Positions 41,017 through 48,925 of a stretch of DNA of 64,000 bases are shown in pieces. Source of the stretch: Bacteroidota bacterium. Its GTDB lineage: Bacteria; Bacteroidota; Bacteroidia; Chitinophagales; Saprospiraceae. Numbering within the stretch: position 1 is the stretch's first letter; each line of letters begins with the position of its first letter. The stretch lies in NCBI GenBank assembly GCA_020160935.1, contig JAIUPL010000001.1, forward strand, positions 62,001-126,000, in the 5' to 3' direction. The translations under genes and the position numbers were made by a program. The notes beneath the pieces were generated by a model. It worked only from the letters and a program-made list of their open reading frames with translations, was not told the DNA's origin and made no database searches.

Positions 41017-42192
41017 TCAGTTGAGCCTCTCATATATCCCCGCAATCCCCTGTCCGCCGCCGACGCAGGCAGTTACCATGCCGTATGTCTGGTTGCTGCG
41101 GCGCATTTCGTTGAACAGTTGAACGGAAAGTTTGGCGCCGGTGCAGCCGAGCGGGTGGCCGAGTGCGATAGCACCGCCATTGACATTGACGATGTCGGGG
41201 TTGAGGCCGGCTTCCTTGATGACGGCCAGTGCCTGCGCACCGAAGGCTTCATTGAGTTCAATGGCTTCGATTTGGGAAAGCGACATACCGGCCTGTTTCA
41301 GGGCTTTTGGAATGGCAGCGCAGGGGCCTATGCCCATATAGAGCGGTTCCACGCCCGCTACGGCGCAGGCTGCGAGGCGCGCAACGGGTTGCAGGCCAAG
41401 CGATTTTACCATATTTTCCGACATCACCAGTACAAATGCGGCGCCGTCGGAGGTTTGGGAGGCATTGCCGGCGGTCACGACGCCACCATTGGCAAAGGCG
41501 GGGCGGAGTTTGCTCAGGCCCTCCAGGGTGGTGTCGCGGCGCACACCTTCGTCGGTATCGACGGTGAAGTCGCGTTCCTTGCGCTTGTCATTTTCTACCC
41601 ATACTTCTTTTACCTGAACAGGTACGATTTCGTCCTTGAATTTTCCGGCGTCGATAGCGGCTCCGGCGAGTCGGTGGCTGCGCACGGAAAATTCGTCGGC
41701 TTCTTCGCGGCTCACGTGGTATTTGCTGGAAACGGCTTCGGCAGTGAGGCCCATACCCACGAGGTAATCGGGGGTGTCGGAGGCGATGTGGTAATTGGGC
41801 GCCAGTTTGTAGCCTGTCATCGGGATGGCCGACATGCTTTCCGCGCCACCGGCAATGTAGCACTCGCCCATGCCTGCGCGGATTTTGGCAACGGCAATGC
41901 TGATGGTTTCGAGGCCGGAAGCGCAATAGCGATTGACTGTCATGCCCGGCACTTCCTTGCCCAGCGCGCGAACAGCGATGAGGCGGCCGATTTGCAGGCC
42001 TTGTTCACCTTCCGGATTGGCGCAGCCTACGATGAGGTCGTCGACCATTTTCGGGTCGAGTTCGGGAGTTTGTTCCAGCAGGTGACGGATAACGTCGACC
42101 GCCAGATCGTCGGAACGATAACCTTTAAAAGCGCCACGGCCGGCTTTGCCAACGGCTGTACGAAAACCTTTTACAATATATGCTTCAGGCAT
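41017..42192 (-). CDS. Acetyl-CoA C-acyltransferase (thiolase)
   Basis: A 391-residue thiolase of usual length. The active-site cysteine is in VNRYCASGLETI (about residue 89), the second block is GGAESMSAIPM, the histidine block is NVNGGAIALGHPLGCTGAKL and the second cysteine block is ACVGGGQGIAGIYERLN. It cleaves 3-ketoacyl-CoA in beta-oxidation or makes acetoacetyl-CoA; the family (FadA/FadI or AtoB) cannot be fixed from neighbours because no other fatty-acid gene is adjacent. Confidence 0.92.
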   Translation of the reverse strand: MPEAYIVKGFRTAVGKAGRGAFKGYRSDDLAVDVIRHLLEQTPELDPKMVDDLIVGCANPEGEQGLQIGRLIAVRALGKEVPGMTVNRYCASGLETISIAVAKIRAGMGECYIAGGAESMSAIPMTGYKLAPNYHIASDTPDYLVGMGLTAEAVSSKYHVSREEADEFSVRSHRLAGAAIDAGKFKDEIVPVQVKEVWVENDKRKERDFTVDTDEGVRRDTTLEGLSKLRPAFANGGVVTAGNASQTSDGAAFVLVMSENMVKSLGLQPVARLAACAVAGVEPLYMGIGPCAAIPKALKQAGMSLSQIEAIELNEAFGAQALAVIKEAGLNPDIVNVNGGAIALGHPLGCTGAKLSVQLFNEMRRSNQTYGMVTACVGGGQGIAGIYERLN

Positions 42193-42363
42193 GATGCGGA
42201 ATGATTCTATTGAATTAGAGACAATCGGATAGCGATTTTTCGCTGCACGAAGTTAGAGACTTTTATGAAACAAACGGATAAATTTTATGTTCGTTAGCAG
42301 CCGATGCATCATCACTGCTGTGTAAAAAGACATTGCATGCGCGCCGAAACTTCGCACTTCTGT

Positions 42364-42371
42364 TACCTTTG
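42364..42371 (+). promoter_or_regulatory. Promoter -7 box (TACCTTTG)
   Basis: TACCTTTG matches TAnnTTTG, 27 bp before the start of the small membrane protein. Confidence 0.6.
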
Positions 42372-42398
42372 CTCATTGTCAATAATTTACGAACCACT

Positions 42399-42860
42399 AT
42401 GTATTCGATACTCAACACACTCCACTCTTACAACCGCTACCTCTTGCTGGTGGCCATTTTGTTCCTCTTGTACCGCAGTATTACCGGTTGGCTGGGTAAA
42501 AAACCTTATGAAAAAGCCGACAACGCCGTAGGCGCAGCCACGCTCGGACTCACACACCTGCAATTGCTGCTGGGCCTGCTGCTTTACGTAACCAGCCCGC
42601 GCACCCAGGCTGCATTTGCCGACATGGGCGCTGCCATGAAAGATTCCATTCTTCGTTATTTTGCCGTGGAGCACATGGCTGCCATGCTGATCGCTGTGGT
42701 GCTGATTCAAATGGGCCGTACGCTGTCCAAAAAAGCAGTCGACGACAACAGCAAACACCGCAAGGTGGCTATCTATACAGGTGTTGCCCTGCTGATTATC
42801 CTGATTTCCCTGGCGCCCAAAGGTCTTTTGTTTGGTACCGCCGCCACTATGGCCGGATAA
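42399..42860 (+). CDS. Small integral membrane protein (cytochrome b-like)
   Basis: A 153-residue protein with four hydrophobic helices (YNRYLLLVAILFLLYRSITG; LGLTHLQLLLGLLLYVTS; AVEHMAAMLIAVVLIQMG; VAIYTGVALLIILISLA). Histidines in helix starts (HSYNRYLL, THLQLLLG, EHMAAML) resemble heme-ligand positions in small cytochrome b-like proteins of Bacteroidota, but I see no proof of heme binding. The start at 42399 follows the promoter box. Confidence 0.75.
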   Translation: MYSILNTLHSYNRYLLLVAILFLLYRSITGWLGKKPYEKADNAVGAATLGLTHLQLLLGLLLYVTSPRTQAAFADMGAAMKDSILRYFAVEHMAAMLIAVVLIQMGRTLSKKAVDDNSKHRKVAIYTGVALLIILISLAPKGLLFGTAATMAG

Positions 42861-43019
42861 GCAGCATTTCAGTACAAAAATGCCGCCTGAACGTTCATCC
42901 GTCAGAAAGCGCCGTTCATCGCCAAAATAGCATCCAACGTCCCTGAACCCGGTTCCATTTTTTCCGTTCCGAACAGGACGTCCCAAAAGTTGTTACACTT
43001 GCCTCAAAATTGCACAATT

Positions 43020-43715
43020 ATGTTTGATAAAAATGAATTTCAGAAGTATGCCGTCAAGCACCACGGCATGAGCAGCATGCACCTCCAGAAATACATGGAT
43101 GCATCTGTTCCAAATATCAAAGGGTTTACGCCCTACGTTATTGAAGAGCGCCTGATGAATATCCAGCCTTTCGACGTATTCAGCCGTTTGATGATGGACC
43201 GCATTATTTTCATGGGCGTACCTGTTACCGAGTATGTGTCCAATGTCATTCAGGCACAGTTGCTGTTCCTGGAAAGTACCGATCCGAAGCGCGACGTTCA
43301 GTTGTTCATCAACAGCCCGGGCGGCTCGGTGATCGATGGCCTCGGCATTTACGACACTATGCAATACGTGTCGCCCGATGTAGCCACCATCTGCACCGGC
43401 CTGGCTGCTTCCATGGGCGCCGTACTGCTTGCAGCAGGTGCAAAAGGCAAACGCAGCGCTTTGTTCCACAGCCATGTGATGATTCACCAGCCCATGGGCG
43501 GCGCACAGGGCCAGGTGTCGGACATCGAAATTTCGTACAAACTGATCAAAAAAATGCAGAAGTCGCTCTACGACATTCTCGTTCATCACACAGGTCAGCC
43601 GTACGAAAGAATCGAGGAAGATTGCGACCGCGACAACTGGATGAGTGCACAGGAAGCCACCGAATATGGTTTGGTGGATGAAGTGCTGGATCGGAACAAT
43701 CCGAAGAAATCCTGA
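43020..43715 (+). CDS. clpP: ATP-dependent Clp protease proteolytic subunit
   Basis: A 231-residue serine protease subunit. The triad can be seen: Ser131 in [10 protein letters not shown], His156 in [12 protein letters not shown] and an Asp at about 203-205 in [33 protein letters not shown] is the oxyanion region. ClpP forms a 14-mer that degrades substrates unfolded by ClpX. The N-terminal 30 residues are longer than in E. coli, as usual in Bacteroidota. The start is ATG at 43020. clpX follows but a repeat element and a new promoter lie between. Confidence 0.95.
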   Translation: MFDKNEFQKYAVKHHGMSSMHLQKYMDASVPNIKGFTPYVIEERLMNIQPFDVFSRLMMDRIIFMGVPVTEYVSNVIQAQLLFLESTDPKRDVQLFINSPGGSVIDGLGIYDTMQYVSPDVATICTGLAASMGAVLLAAGAKGKRSALFHSHVMIHQPMGGAQGQVSDIEISYKLIKKMQKSLYDILVHHTGQPYERIEEDCDRDNWMSAQEATEYGLVDEVLDRNNPKKS

Positions 43716-43730
43716 GTTTGAAGTCGTAAG

Positions 43731-43855
43731 TCCTGAGTCCTAAGTCCTGAGTCTGTAGAGTACACCTTTTTACCCTTGGCTTTACTGAATATCGATGCCA
43801 AGGGTAAAAGGTGTACTCTACAGACTCAGGACTTAGGACTCAGGACTTACGACTT
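43731..43855. repeat. Long inverted repeat element 6 (AGTCCTG words)
   Basis: Left arm 43731-43780, right arm 43797-43855, identical as reverse complements except for one T in a T-run on the left and the longer outer end on the right. Core TCTGTAGAGTACACC, then a TTTTACCCTTGGC inner part nearly the same as element 5. It sits between clpP and clpX and ends 9 bp before the clpX promoter box. Confidence 0.92.
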
Positions 43856-43863
43856 TTATATAC

Positions 43864-43871
43864 TATCTTTG
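43864..43871 (+). promoter_or_regulatory. Promoter -7 box (TATCTTTG) of clpX
   Basis: TATCTTTG matches TAnnTTTG. It lies 114 bp before the clpX start and just past the repeat element, so clpX seems to be transcribed independently of clpP. Confidence 0.6.
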
Positions 43872-43984
43872 CACCGTTTTTGATCCTTGTACGATCCCCA
43901 ATACATCGATCCTCCACCATTCAAGCGCTTCAACTACTCAACTTTCTCAACTTTTCCACCCAAAAACCACTCTTTTTCTACCCT

Positions 43985-45283
43985 ATGATCAAGCGCGGTA
44001 AACCTACCCAACATCGCTGCTCTTTTTGCGGCCGCAGCGAACAGGAAGTCATGATACTGGTATCCGGAATGGACGGCCAGATATGCGAGTTATGCACCGA
44101 AAAAGCCCAGGAAATCATCGATCAGGAGTTGCGCAAGGCAGGTGTTCAGCCGGAACGCAACGAGGAAGGTTCGCCCAAGAGCCAGAAATACAGTGGCCCG
44201 ATCCACCTGATTCCGCCGCGCGAACTCAAAACCTTTCTGGATCAGTATGTGATCGGGCAGGATTCTGCCAAAAAAGTATTGTCGGTGGCGGTGTACAACC
44301 ACTACAAACGCCTGCAACAGGGCGCGCGGGTCACTTCCGACGATGTGGAAATTGAAAAATCCAATGTATTGTTCGTAGGCCAAACGGGCACCGGCAAAAC
44401 GCTGATGGCCAAAAGCATCGCCAAACTGCTCAATGTGCCGTTTACCATCGTCGATGCCACCGTATTTACAGAAGCCGGATATGTAGGCGAAGATGTGGAA
44501 AGCATCCTCTCGCGCCTGCTGCAAGTATGCGACTACGATGTGGAAGCGGCGGAGCGCGGCATCGTGTACATCGATGAAATTGATAAAATTGCCCGCAAAC
44601 AGGACAATCCCTCCATCACCCGCGATGTATCGGGCGAAGGCGTGCAGCAAGGCATGCTGAAAATGCTGGAAGGCGCAGAGGTGCAGGTGCCACCGCAGGG
44701 CGGGCGCAAGCACCCGGAGCAGAAACTGGTGAAAGTCAACACGCAGAATATCCTGTTCATCTGCGGCGGCGCTTTCGACGGTATCGAAAAAATCATCGCT
44801 CGCCGGGTCAATACCCAGGTGATCGGGTACAATAAAAAAGAAATTGAACGGGTCGACAAAGAAAACCTGTTGCAATACATCACGCACCAGGACGTCAAAA
44901 ATTTCGGACTCATCCCTGAACTCGTAGGCCGCCTGCCGGTGGTCGTGCACCTCGAACCGCTGGATACCGAGGCGCTGCGCCGCATCCTCACCGAGCCACG
45001 CAACGCCCTGCTGCGCCAGTATGAAAAACTGTTTGCGTATGAAGGCATCGAACTGGTCATGGAACCTGATGCAGTAGAATTGATTGCCGAAAAAGCGCTC
45101 GACTACAAACTCGGCGCCCGTGGACTGCGCTCACTTTGCGAAGCAATCCTGACAGATGCCATGTTCGAATTGCCTACAGGTGTAAAAGGCGGAAAGGAGA
45201 GTAAACGCAAATTTGTGGTCGACCGGGCCTATGCGCAGGAAAAATTGAACCGCTCGCAGTTGGGCAGACTAAAAGCCGCGTGA
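43985..45283 (+). CDS. clpX: ATP-dependent Clp protease ATP-binding subunit ClpX
   Basis: A 432-residue AAA+ unfoldase. The N-terminal zinc finger has Cys12, Cys15, Cys34 and Cys37 (RCSFCG; CELCTEK). Walker A is GQTGTGKT (132-139), the pore loop GYVGED is near 165-170 and Walker B is IVYIDEIDKIA. The sensor segment GGAFDGIEKIIARRV and the C-terminal domain are present. It feeds substrates to ClpP. The start at 43985 was chosen; the upstream frame (MYSTDSGLRTQD) is only repeat sequence. The TGA stop is the first part of the next repeat element. Confidence 0.96.
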   Translation: MIKRGKPTQHRCSFCGRSEQEVMILVSGMDGQICELCTEKAQEIIDQELRKAGVQPERNEEGSPKSQKYSGPIHLIPPRELKTFLDQYVIGQDSAKKVLSVAVYNHYKRLQQGARVTSDDVEIEKSNVLFVGQTGTGKTLMAKSIAKLLNVPFTIVDATVFTEAGYVGEDVESILSRLLQVCDYDVEAAERGIVYIDEIDKIARKQDNPSITRDVSGEGVQQGMLKMLEGAEVQVPPQGGRKHPEQKLVKVNTQNILFICGGAFDGIEKIIARRVNTQVIGYNKKEIERVDKENLLQYITHQDVKNFGLIPELVGRLPVVVHLEPLDTEALRRILTEPRNALLRQYEKLFAYEGIELVMEPDAVELIAEKALDYKLGARGLRSLCEAILTDAMFELPTGVKGGKESKRKFVVDRAYAQEKLNRSQLGRLKAA

Positions 45284-45448
45284 GAGGGTGAGAGCGCGAG
45301 AAAAGTGAGAGGGCGAGAGCGTGAGAATCCGTAGAGTGTGCCGCTCCGATCTAAAAAATAACATGATCGGAGCGGCACACTCTACGGATTCTCACGCTCT
45401 CACGCTCTCGCCCTCTCACTTTTCTCACGCTCTCACCCTCTCACCCTC
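45280..45448. repeat. Long inverted repeat element 7 (GTGAGAGC/G words)
   Basis: Left arm 45280-45351, right arm 45365-45448, differing by one extra word in the right arm and a few changes. Words GTGAGAGGGTGAGAGCG, then the core CCGTAGAGTGTGCCGCTCCG. Loop TAAAAAATAACAT. It contains the clpX stop codon on one side and ends 7 bp before the methyltransferase ATG on the other. Confidence 0.9.
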
Positions 45449-45455
45449 TATTTAG

Positions 45456-46286
45456 ATGTTGGACGTCAAAACCTACTACCAAAACACCCGTTTCGACTAT
45501 CGCATAGTGTGGGGACACCCCGAAAACCTGGCCATGCACTTCGGCTATTACGACGAACATGCCGACAAACACCGCGCTGCGCTCAGCAACATGAACCGCG
45601 CCATGGCCGATCTTGTCGACATCAAACCGGGCGAGCAAGTGCTCGATGCGGGATGCGGGATAGGAAGCGCCTGTTTTTGGCTGGAGGAAAACCGAAATGC
45701 CCAAGTGACAGGAATCAGCATCGTACCTGCCCACATTGAAGACTGCCAAAAAAATGCCCGAAAACGCGGCGCACAAAATACCACCTTCCTGGAAGCAGAT
45801 TTTTGCAAAACCCCCTTCCCCGACGCCACGTTCGACGTGGTGTGGGCCTGCGAAAGCCAGTGCCATGCCGAACGGAAAATCGATTTTTACCGCGAAGCAT
45901 ATCGCATACTCAAGCCGGGCGGCAGATTGATTGTGGCCGACTATATTCGGACAGGCCGACCATTGCCTGCACACAGCGAAACCCTGCTACACGGCTGGCT
46001 GCATCCACAGGCCATTTCCGATATAGATACTCGGGAAGAGCATTTAGCCAATCTCCAATCCGCTGGTTTTCAATCTTTTGAAATAAAAGACGTAACGCCG
46101 AATGTACGCGTATCACTCCGCAACCTGCACGACTTGTGCCGGAAATGGCTCACGATCGGTAAAGTATTGCGATTCCTCGGCATCGTCAGTCAGGTGCGTA
46201 TGAACAACGTGTACGCCAGCATGACCCAGTACAAGGCCCTCCAGGAAAACGCGTGGATGTATGTGATGATCGTTGGCAAAAAATAA
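45456..46286 (+). CDS. SAM-dependent methyltransferase
   Basis: A 276-residue class I methyltransferase of the sterol/tocopherol C-methyltransferase type. SAM motif I is QVLDAGCGIGSACFWL (about residues 61-76), motif II contains FPDATFDVVWACESQCH (about 116-132) and motif III LKPGGRLIVADY. The N-terminus (NTRFDYRIVWGHPENLAMHFGYY) is typical of enzymes that methylate small lipophilic or quinone-like substrates. The substrate is unknown. The start at 45456 is the first ATG after the repeat element. Confidence 0.85.
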   Translation: MLDVKTYYQNTRFDYRIVWGHPENLAMHFGYYDEHADKHRAALSNMNRAMADLVDIKPGEQVLDAGCGIGSACFWLEENRNAQVTGISIVPAHIEDCQKNARKRGAQNTTFLEADFCKTPFPDATFDVVWACESQCHAERKIDFYREAYRILKPGGRLIVADYIRTGRPLPAHSETLLHGWLHPQAISDIDTREEHLANLQSAGFQSFEIKDVTPNVRVSLRNLHDLCRKWLTIGKVLRFLGIVSQVRMNNVYASMTQYKALQENAWMYVMIVGKK

Positions 46287-46289
46287 TAC

Positions 46290-47951
46290 TTACCAACTGC
46301 CGCCACCGCCACCGCCGCTACCACCGCCACTGCTACCACCGCCGCCACTTCCAGACGAACTGCTGCTGGGCGCCGAGTTGAACACCGAGCCAATATTGTC
46401 TACTTCATCCGGGAAGGAAGTGGAAAAACTGTTCCAGCCATCGTGCATATTGCTGCTGGTATACCCACGCCCCTGGTACCAGTTGGGCGGTTCCGTCAGC
46501 AAGCCGTCGAACTGTTTATTCCATTTTTCCAGATAGCCGAATGCCAGTGCAAAGGGCATCGTTTTGTCGTAGTACGAGGGGTCATCTTTCAACAGGCGTT
46601 CGATCACTGGCCGCTCTGCTTTTTTCACAAACTGGCGAAATCCTTCGAGTTTTTGGTAGGTTTCGTTGCCGCTGGCTGTGCGTTTGTTGAAACGACTGGC
46701 GAGGTAAAACATCACAAACCCTGCTACCAGCAACGCGATGCCATCCAGATTTTCCTGTCCAAACAACGCGTAGCCACCCCACGCCAGCGCTGCAAGTCCT
46801 GCGATAGATACCGTGCATCCCAGCGTTCTCTGATCGGGCTCGTACCAGCCTTGGCTCTGAATCCATGCTTTTACGCTGCTGCGAATAGTGGCCATGTGCA
46901 CATAGAACTTATTTTTCAAATCGGACAGTTCTACCTCGTCGCCAGTGGAGAAGAGGGCATCGAAAAACTGTTTTTCAAATGACATGATCTCACTGCCCGC
47001 CTCTTTCAGTTTGAAAAACCGGATCTTGTCCTTGGCAAACAAGCCGCTTTTTTTCTCCATTTCTACCCTTAAATAACCTTTGTTGGCCAGGTGTGGAATC
47101 AGACAGAGCACGTCGTTGTTGTCGACGCTGTGGTCGACAAAGCCACCTGCCACTGCCGGTGAGATACCTTCCGGCGGGAAATACTCGGTCATCACAGGTT
47201 GTTTGCGGTTGCGGGCCATAAACACCGCCAGAATACCCGTTAGCAGAAACAGAATGGGCGCCAGCAGCAGTCCGTGTTGCTCGCGCAGGTACTCCCAGTC
47301 GGTCATGGGCTGGAACGCCTGATCGGGCAGCCGCACCGCCACCGTGACGCCTTCTTCGGGCATCAGTTTTTGGGTGCTTCTACCGCGAAGGCCATGTGGC
47401 GCCACTTGTAATTCCGCATCCTGGGCAGTAGATCCCCGCGGCCCGGTATAGCAGCGCACATCATTGGTTGTGAGCGCAATACGTGCCGGATAATTCACCT
47501 CGAATTCGAACGTTTCGGTGAGCACAGGCCAGGATGTGCCCAGCAAATCCCAGTAGAATTCGCTGTGATCCTCGAAAAAATTTAGGGGATTCAGTACTCG
47601 ATACGAGATGCGATACACCTGCCGGCCGTTTACATACACATCCGGATCGCCGATTTTTAGCATCAGGTTGTTGCCTTCTTTCGACTGGCTGAAATCAAAA
47701 CCTTCCACCTTGATATCGCGGATGATACGCGTGACCGTTTTTCCATTCACTTCGCTTTTCAGGGGAATAGCGCGGAAAATACCATGCCTTTGTTCCGAAA
47801 ATTCCACTTCAATGGTTTCGGTAAAATCCGCATAACCCTCTTCGGTAAAATCAACCTGTACGAAGTAGTGGGTAATGGTAAAATATTCGGCCCGCAGCGG
47901 CATCGCCGTCAGCCAGCAAAACAGCAATAAAAGCAAAGCGCGTGCTTGCAT
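46290..47951 (-). CDS. DUF2207 domain membrane protein
   Basis: A 553-residue protein of the DUF2207 type. Signal peptide MQARALLLLLFCWLTAMPLRA; an extracytoplasmic beta domain (YADFTETIEVEFSEQRHGIF; VRCYTGPRGSTAQ) up to about residue 230; helices at LLLAPILFLLTGILAVFM and further on; a cytoplasmic part with GYLRVEMEKKSG; and a Gly/Ser-rich tail (GGGSSGGGSGGGGGGSW), characteristic of the family. The partner is LemA, just upstream (5 bp). The role of such pairs is not known; a membrane function is likely. Confidence 0.88.
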   Translation of the reverse strand: MQARALLLLLFCWLTAMPLRAEYFTITHYFVQVDFTEEGYADFTETIEVEFSEQRHGIFRAIPLKSEVNGKTVTRIIRDIKVEGFDFSQSKEGNNLMLKIGDPDVYVNGRQVYRISYRVLNPLNFFEDHSEFYWDLLGTSWPVLTETFEFEVNYPARIALTTNDVRCYTGPRGSTAQDAELQVAPHGLRGRSTQKLMPEEGVTVAVRLPDQAFQPMTDWEYLREQHGLLLAPILFLLTGILAVFMARNRKQPVMTEYFPPEGISPAVAGGFVDHSVDNNDVLCLIPHLANKGYLRVEMEKKSGLFAKDKIRFFKLKEAGSEIMSFEKQFFDALFSTGDEVELSDLKNKFYVHMATIRSSVKAWIQSQGWYEPDQRTLGCTVSIAGLAALAWGGYALFGQENLDGIALLVAGFVMFYLASRFNKRTASGNETYQKLEGFRQFVKKAERPVIERLLKDDPSYYDKTMPFALAFGYLEKWNKQFDGLLTEPPNWYQGRGYTSSNMHDGWNSFSTSFPDEVDNIGSVFNSAPSSSSSGSGGGGSSGGGSGGGGGGSW

Positions 47952-47956
47952 GGCGC

Positions 47957-48505
47957 TCAGAATTGAACTTTTACGTTTTGTGTTTCGGCCTCATCCACCT
48001 GGAGGTAGTCCATGCGGCGGAATCCGAACATACCGGCAAACAGGTTGGCCGGAAACATTTCCACCGCATTGTTCAAGTCGCGCACCGACGCATTGTAGTA
48101 CCGGCGGGCGCGCTGGATGCTTTCTTCCAGGCCGCTGAGCGTTTGTTGCAATTGTAAGAATTCCTGGTTGGCTTTCAGATCGGGGTAGTTTTCAGCCAGG
48201 GCAAAAACAGATTTCAGTGCGCCGGAAAGGGCATTTTCAGCCGCGCCGCCGTCTGCCCCGCCTGCCGACATGGCCTGGCTGCGTAGTTGGACGATTTTTT
48301 CCAGCGTACCACTTTCGTATTGCGTGTAGCCTTTGATCGTGCTGACGAGGTTGGGAATCAGGTCGTAGCGTTGTTTGAGAAAAACGTCGATGGATTTCAG
48401 GGCTTCTTCAGCGCCGTTGCGCAGTCCGACCAGGCGATTGTACAGGCCGGCGACGACAATGCCGATAACGACGAGGAGAATGAGGAAAATAAGACCGCTG
48501 CTCAT
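47957..48505 (-). CDS. LemA family protein
   Basis: A 182-residue LemA protein: one N-terminal transmembrane helix (LIFLILLVVIGIVVAGLYNR) and a long helical domain with RNGAEEALKSIDVFLKQRYD, LIPNLVSTIKGYTQYE and YNASVRDLNNAVEMFPANL, all family signatures. It forms an operon with the DUF2207 gene. LemA/DUF2207 pairs are common in many phyla; the biochemical role is unclear. Confidence 0.92.
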   Translation of the reverse strand: MSSGLIFLILLVVIGIVVAGLYNRLVGLRNGAEEALKSIDVFLKQRYDLIPNLVSTIKGYTQYESGTLEKIVQLRSQAMSAGGADGGAAENALSGALKSVFALAENYPDLKANQEFLQLQQTLSGLEESIQRARRYYNASVRDLNNAVEMFPANLFAGMFGFRRMDYLQVDEAETQNVKVQF

Positions 48506-48514
48506 GTTGTTTAG

Positions 48515-48540
48515 TTATTGGTTATCCGTTATTGGTTATC
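48515..48540. repeat. Short direct repeat (TTATTGGTTATC twice)
   Basis: The 12-mer TTATTGGTTATC occurs at 48515-48526 and 48529-48540, just upstream of lemA. It has the simple-word character of the other intergenic tracts but no inverted partner. Confidence 0.55.
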
Positions 48541-48732
48541 AGGGTGGTTGGGGAAATGGGTAAATGTTTTCTTGTACCACTCAGGGACGCAGCGAAAGTG
48601 CAGGTGAATACGATCGTGCCTTTCCATTTTTCAGATGAACGATAGCAAAACATCTGCGAAAATACCTCAAATGAATCATTTCTTTCCAGGAAAGAAGAAA
48701 AGATATAGAATAGTTATGATGGGGAAAACTTA
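48541..48732. other. Intergenic stretch between lemA and the E2 gene, nothing recognised
   Basis: No open frame, tRNA or convincing hairpin was seen between the direct repeat near lemA and the promoter box at 48733. Regulatory sites for the divergent genes may be here but none stands out. Confidence 0.4.
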
Positions 48733-48740
48733 TAATTTTG
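48733..48740 (+). promoter_or_regulatory. Promoter -7 box (TAATTTTG) of the E2 gene
   Basis: TAATTTTG matches TAnnTTTG. If active, the next inverted repeat would lie in the 5' leader of the E2 mRNA. Confidence 0.45.
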
Positions 48741-48756
48741 CGGCGGGTTTATAGGA

Positions 48757-48918
48757 TTGAAAAGGTTGAGAAGTTGAAAGGTTGAGAGGGTTGAGAAGTT
48801 GAAGTGGAGATTCAGCCACATGTGTGATGCGAAATCTCTCACCTATAAAGTGACTGAATCTCAACTCCTCAACCCACTCAACCCCTCAACCCCTCAACCC
48901 ACTCAACATCTCAACCTC
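48757..48918. repeat. Long inverted repeat element 12 (GGTTGAG words)
   Basis: Left arm (48757-48816) of ggttgagaagttgaa words ending in GAGATTCAG; right arm (48854-48918) begins CTGAATCTCAACTCC and continues with ctcaacccctcaac words. The inner core differs from the GTAGAGT type, but the build is the same: words outside, one short core inside. It ends 7 bp before the E2 start codon. Confidence 0.8.
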
Positions 48919-48925
48919 TCTCACA

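Noticed and set aside
42231-42398. Small open frame from 42304 as a separate gene
   Set aside because: It overlaps the promoter box and start of the small membrane protein in another frame and has no protein-like features.
43811-43984. N-terminal extension of ClpX (MYSTDSGLRTQD...)
   Set aside because: The extra codons are the inverted repeat read as protein and contain the -7 box of clpX. The same YSTDSGLRT-type reading appears at the other AGTCCTG elements and was rejected there too.
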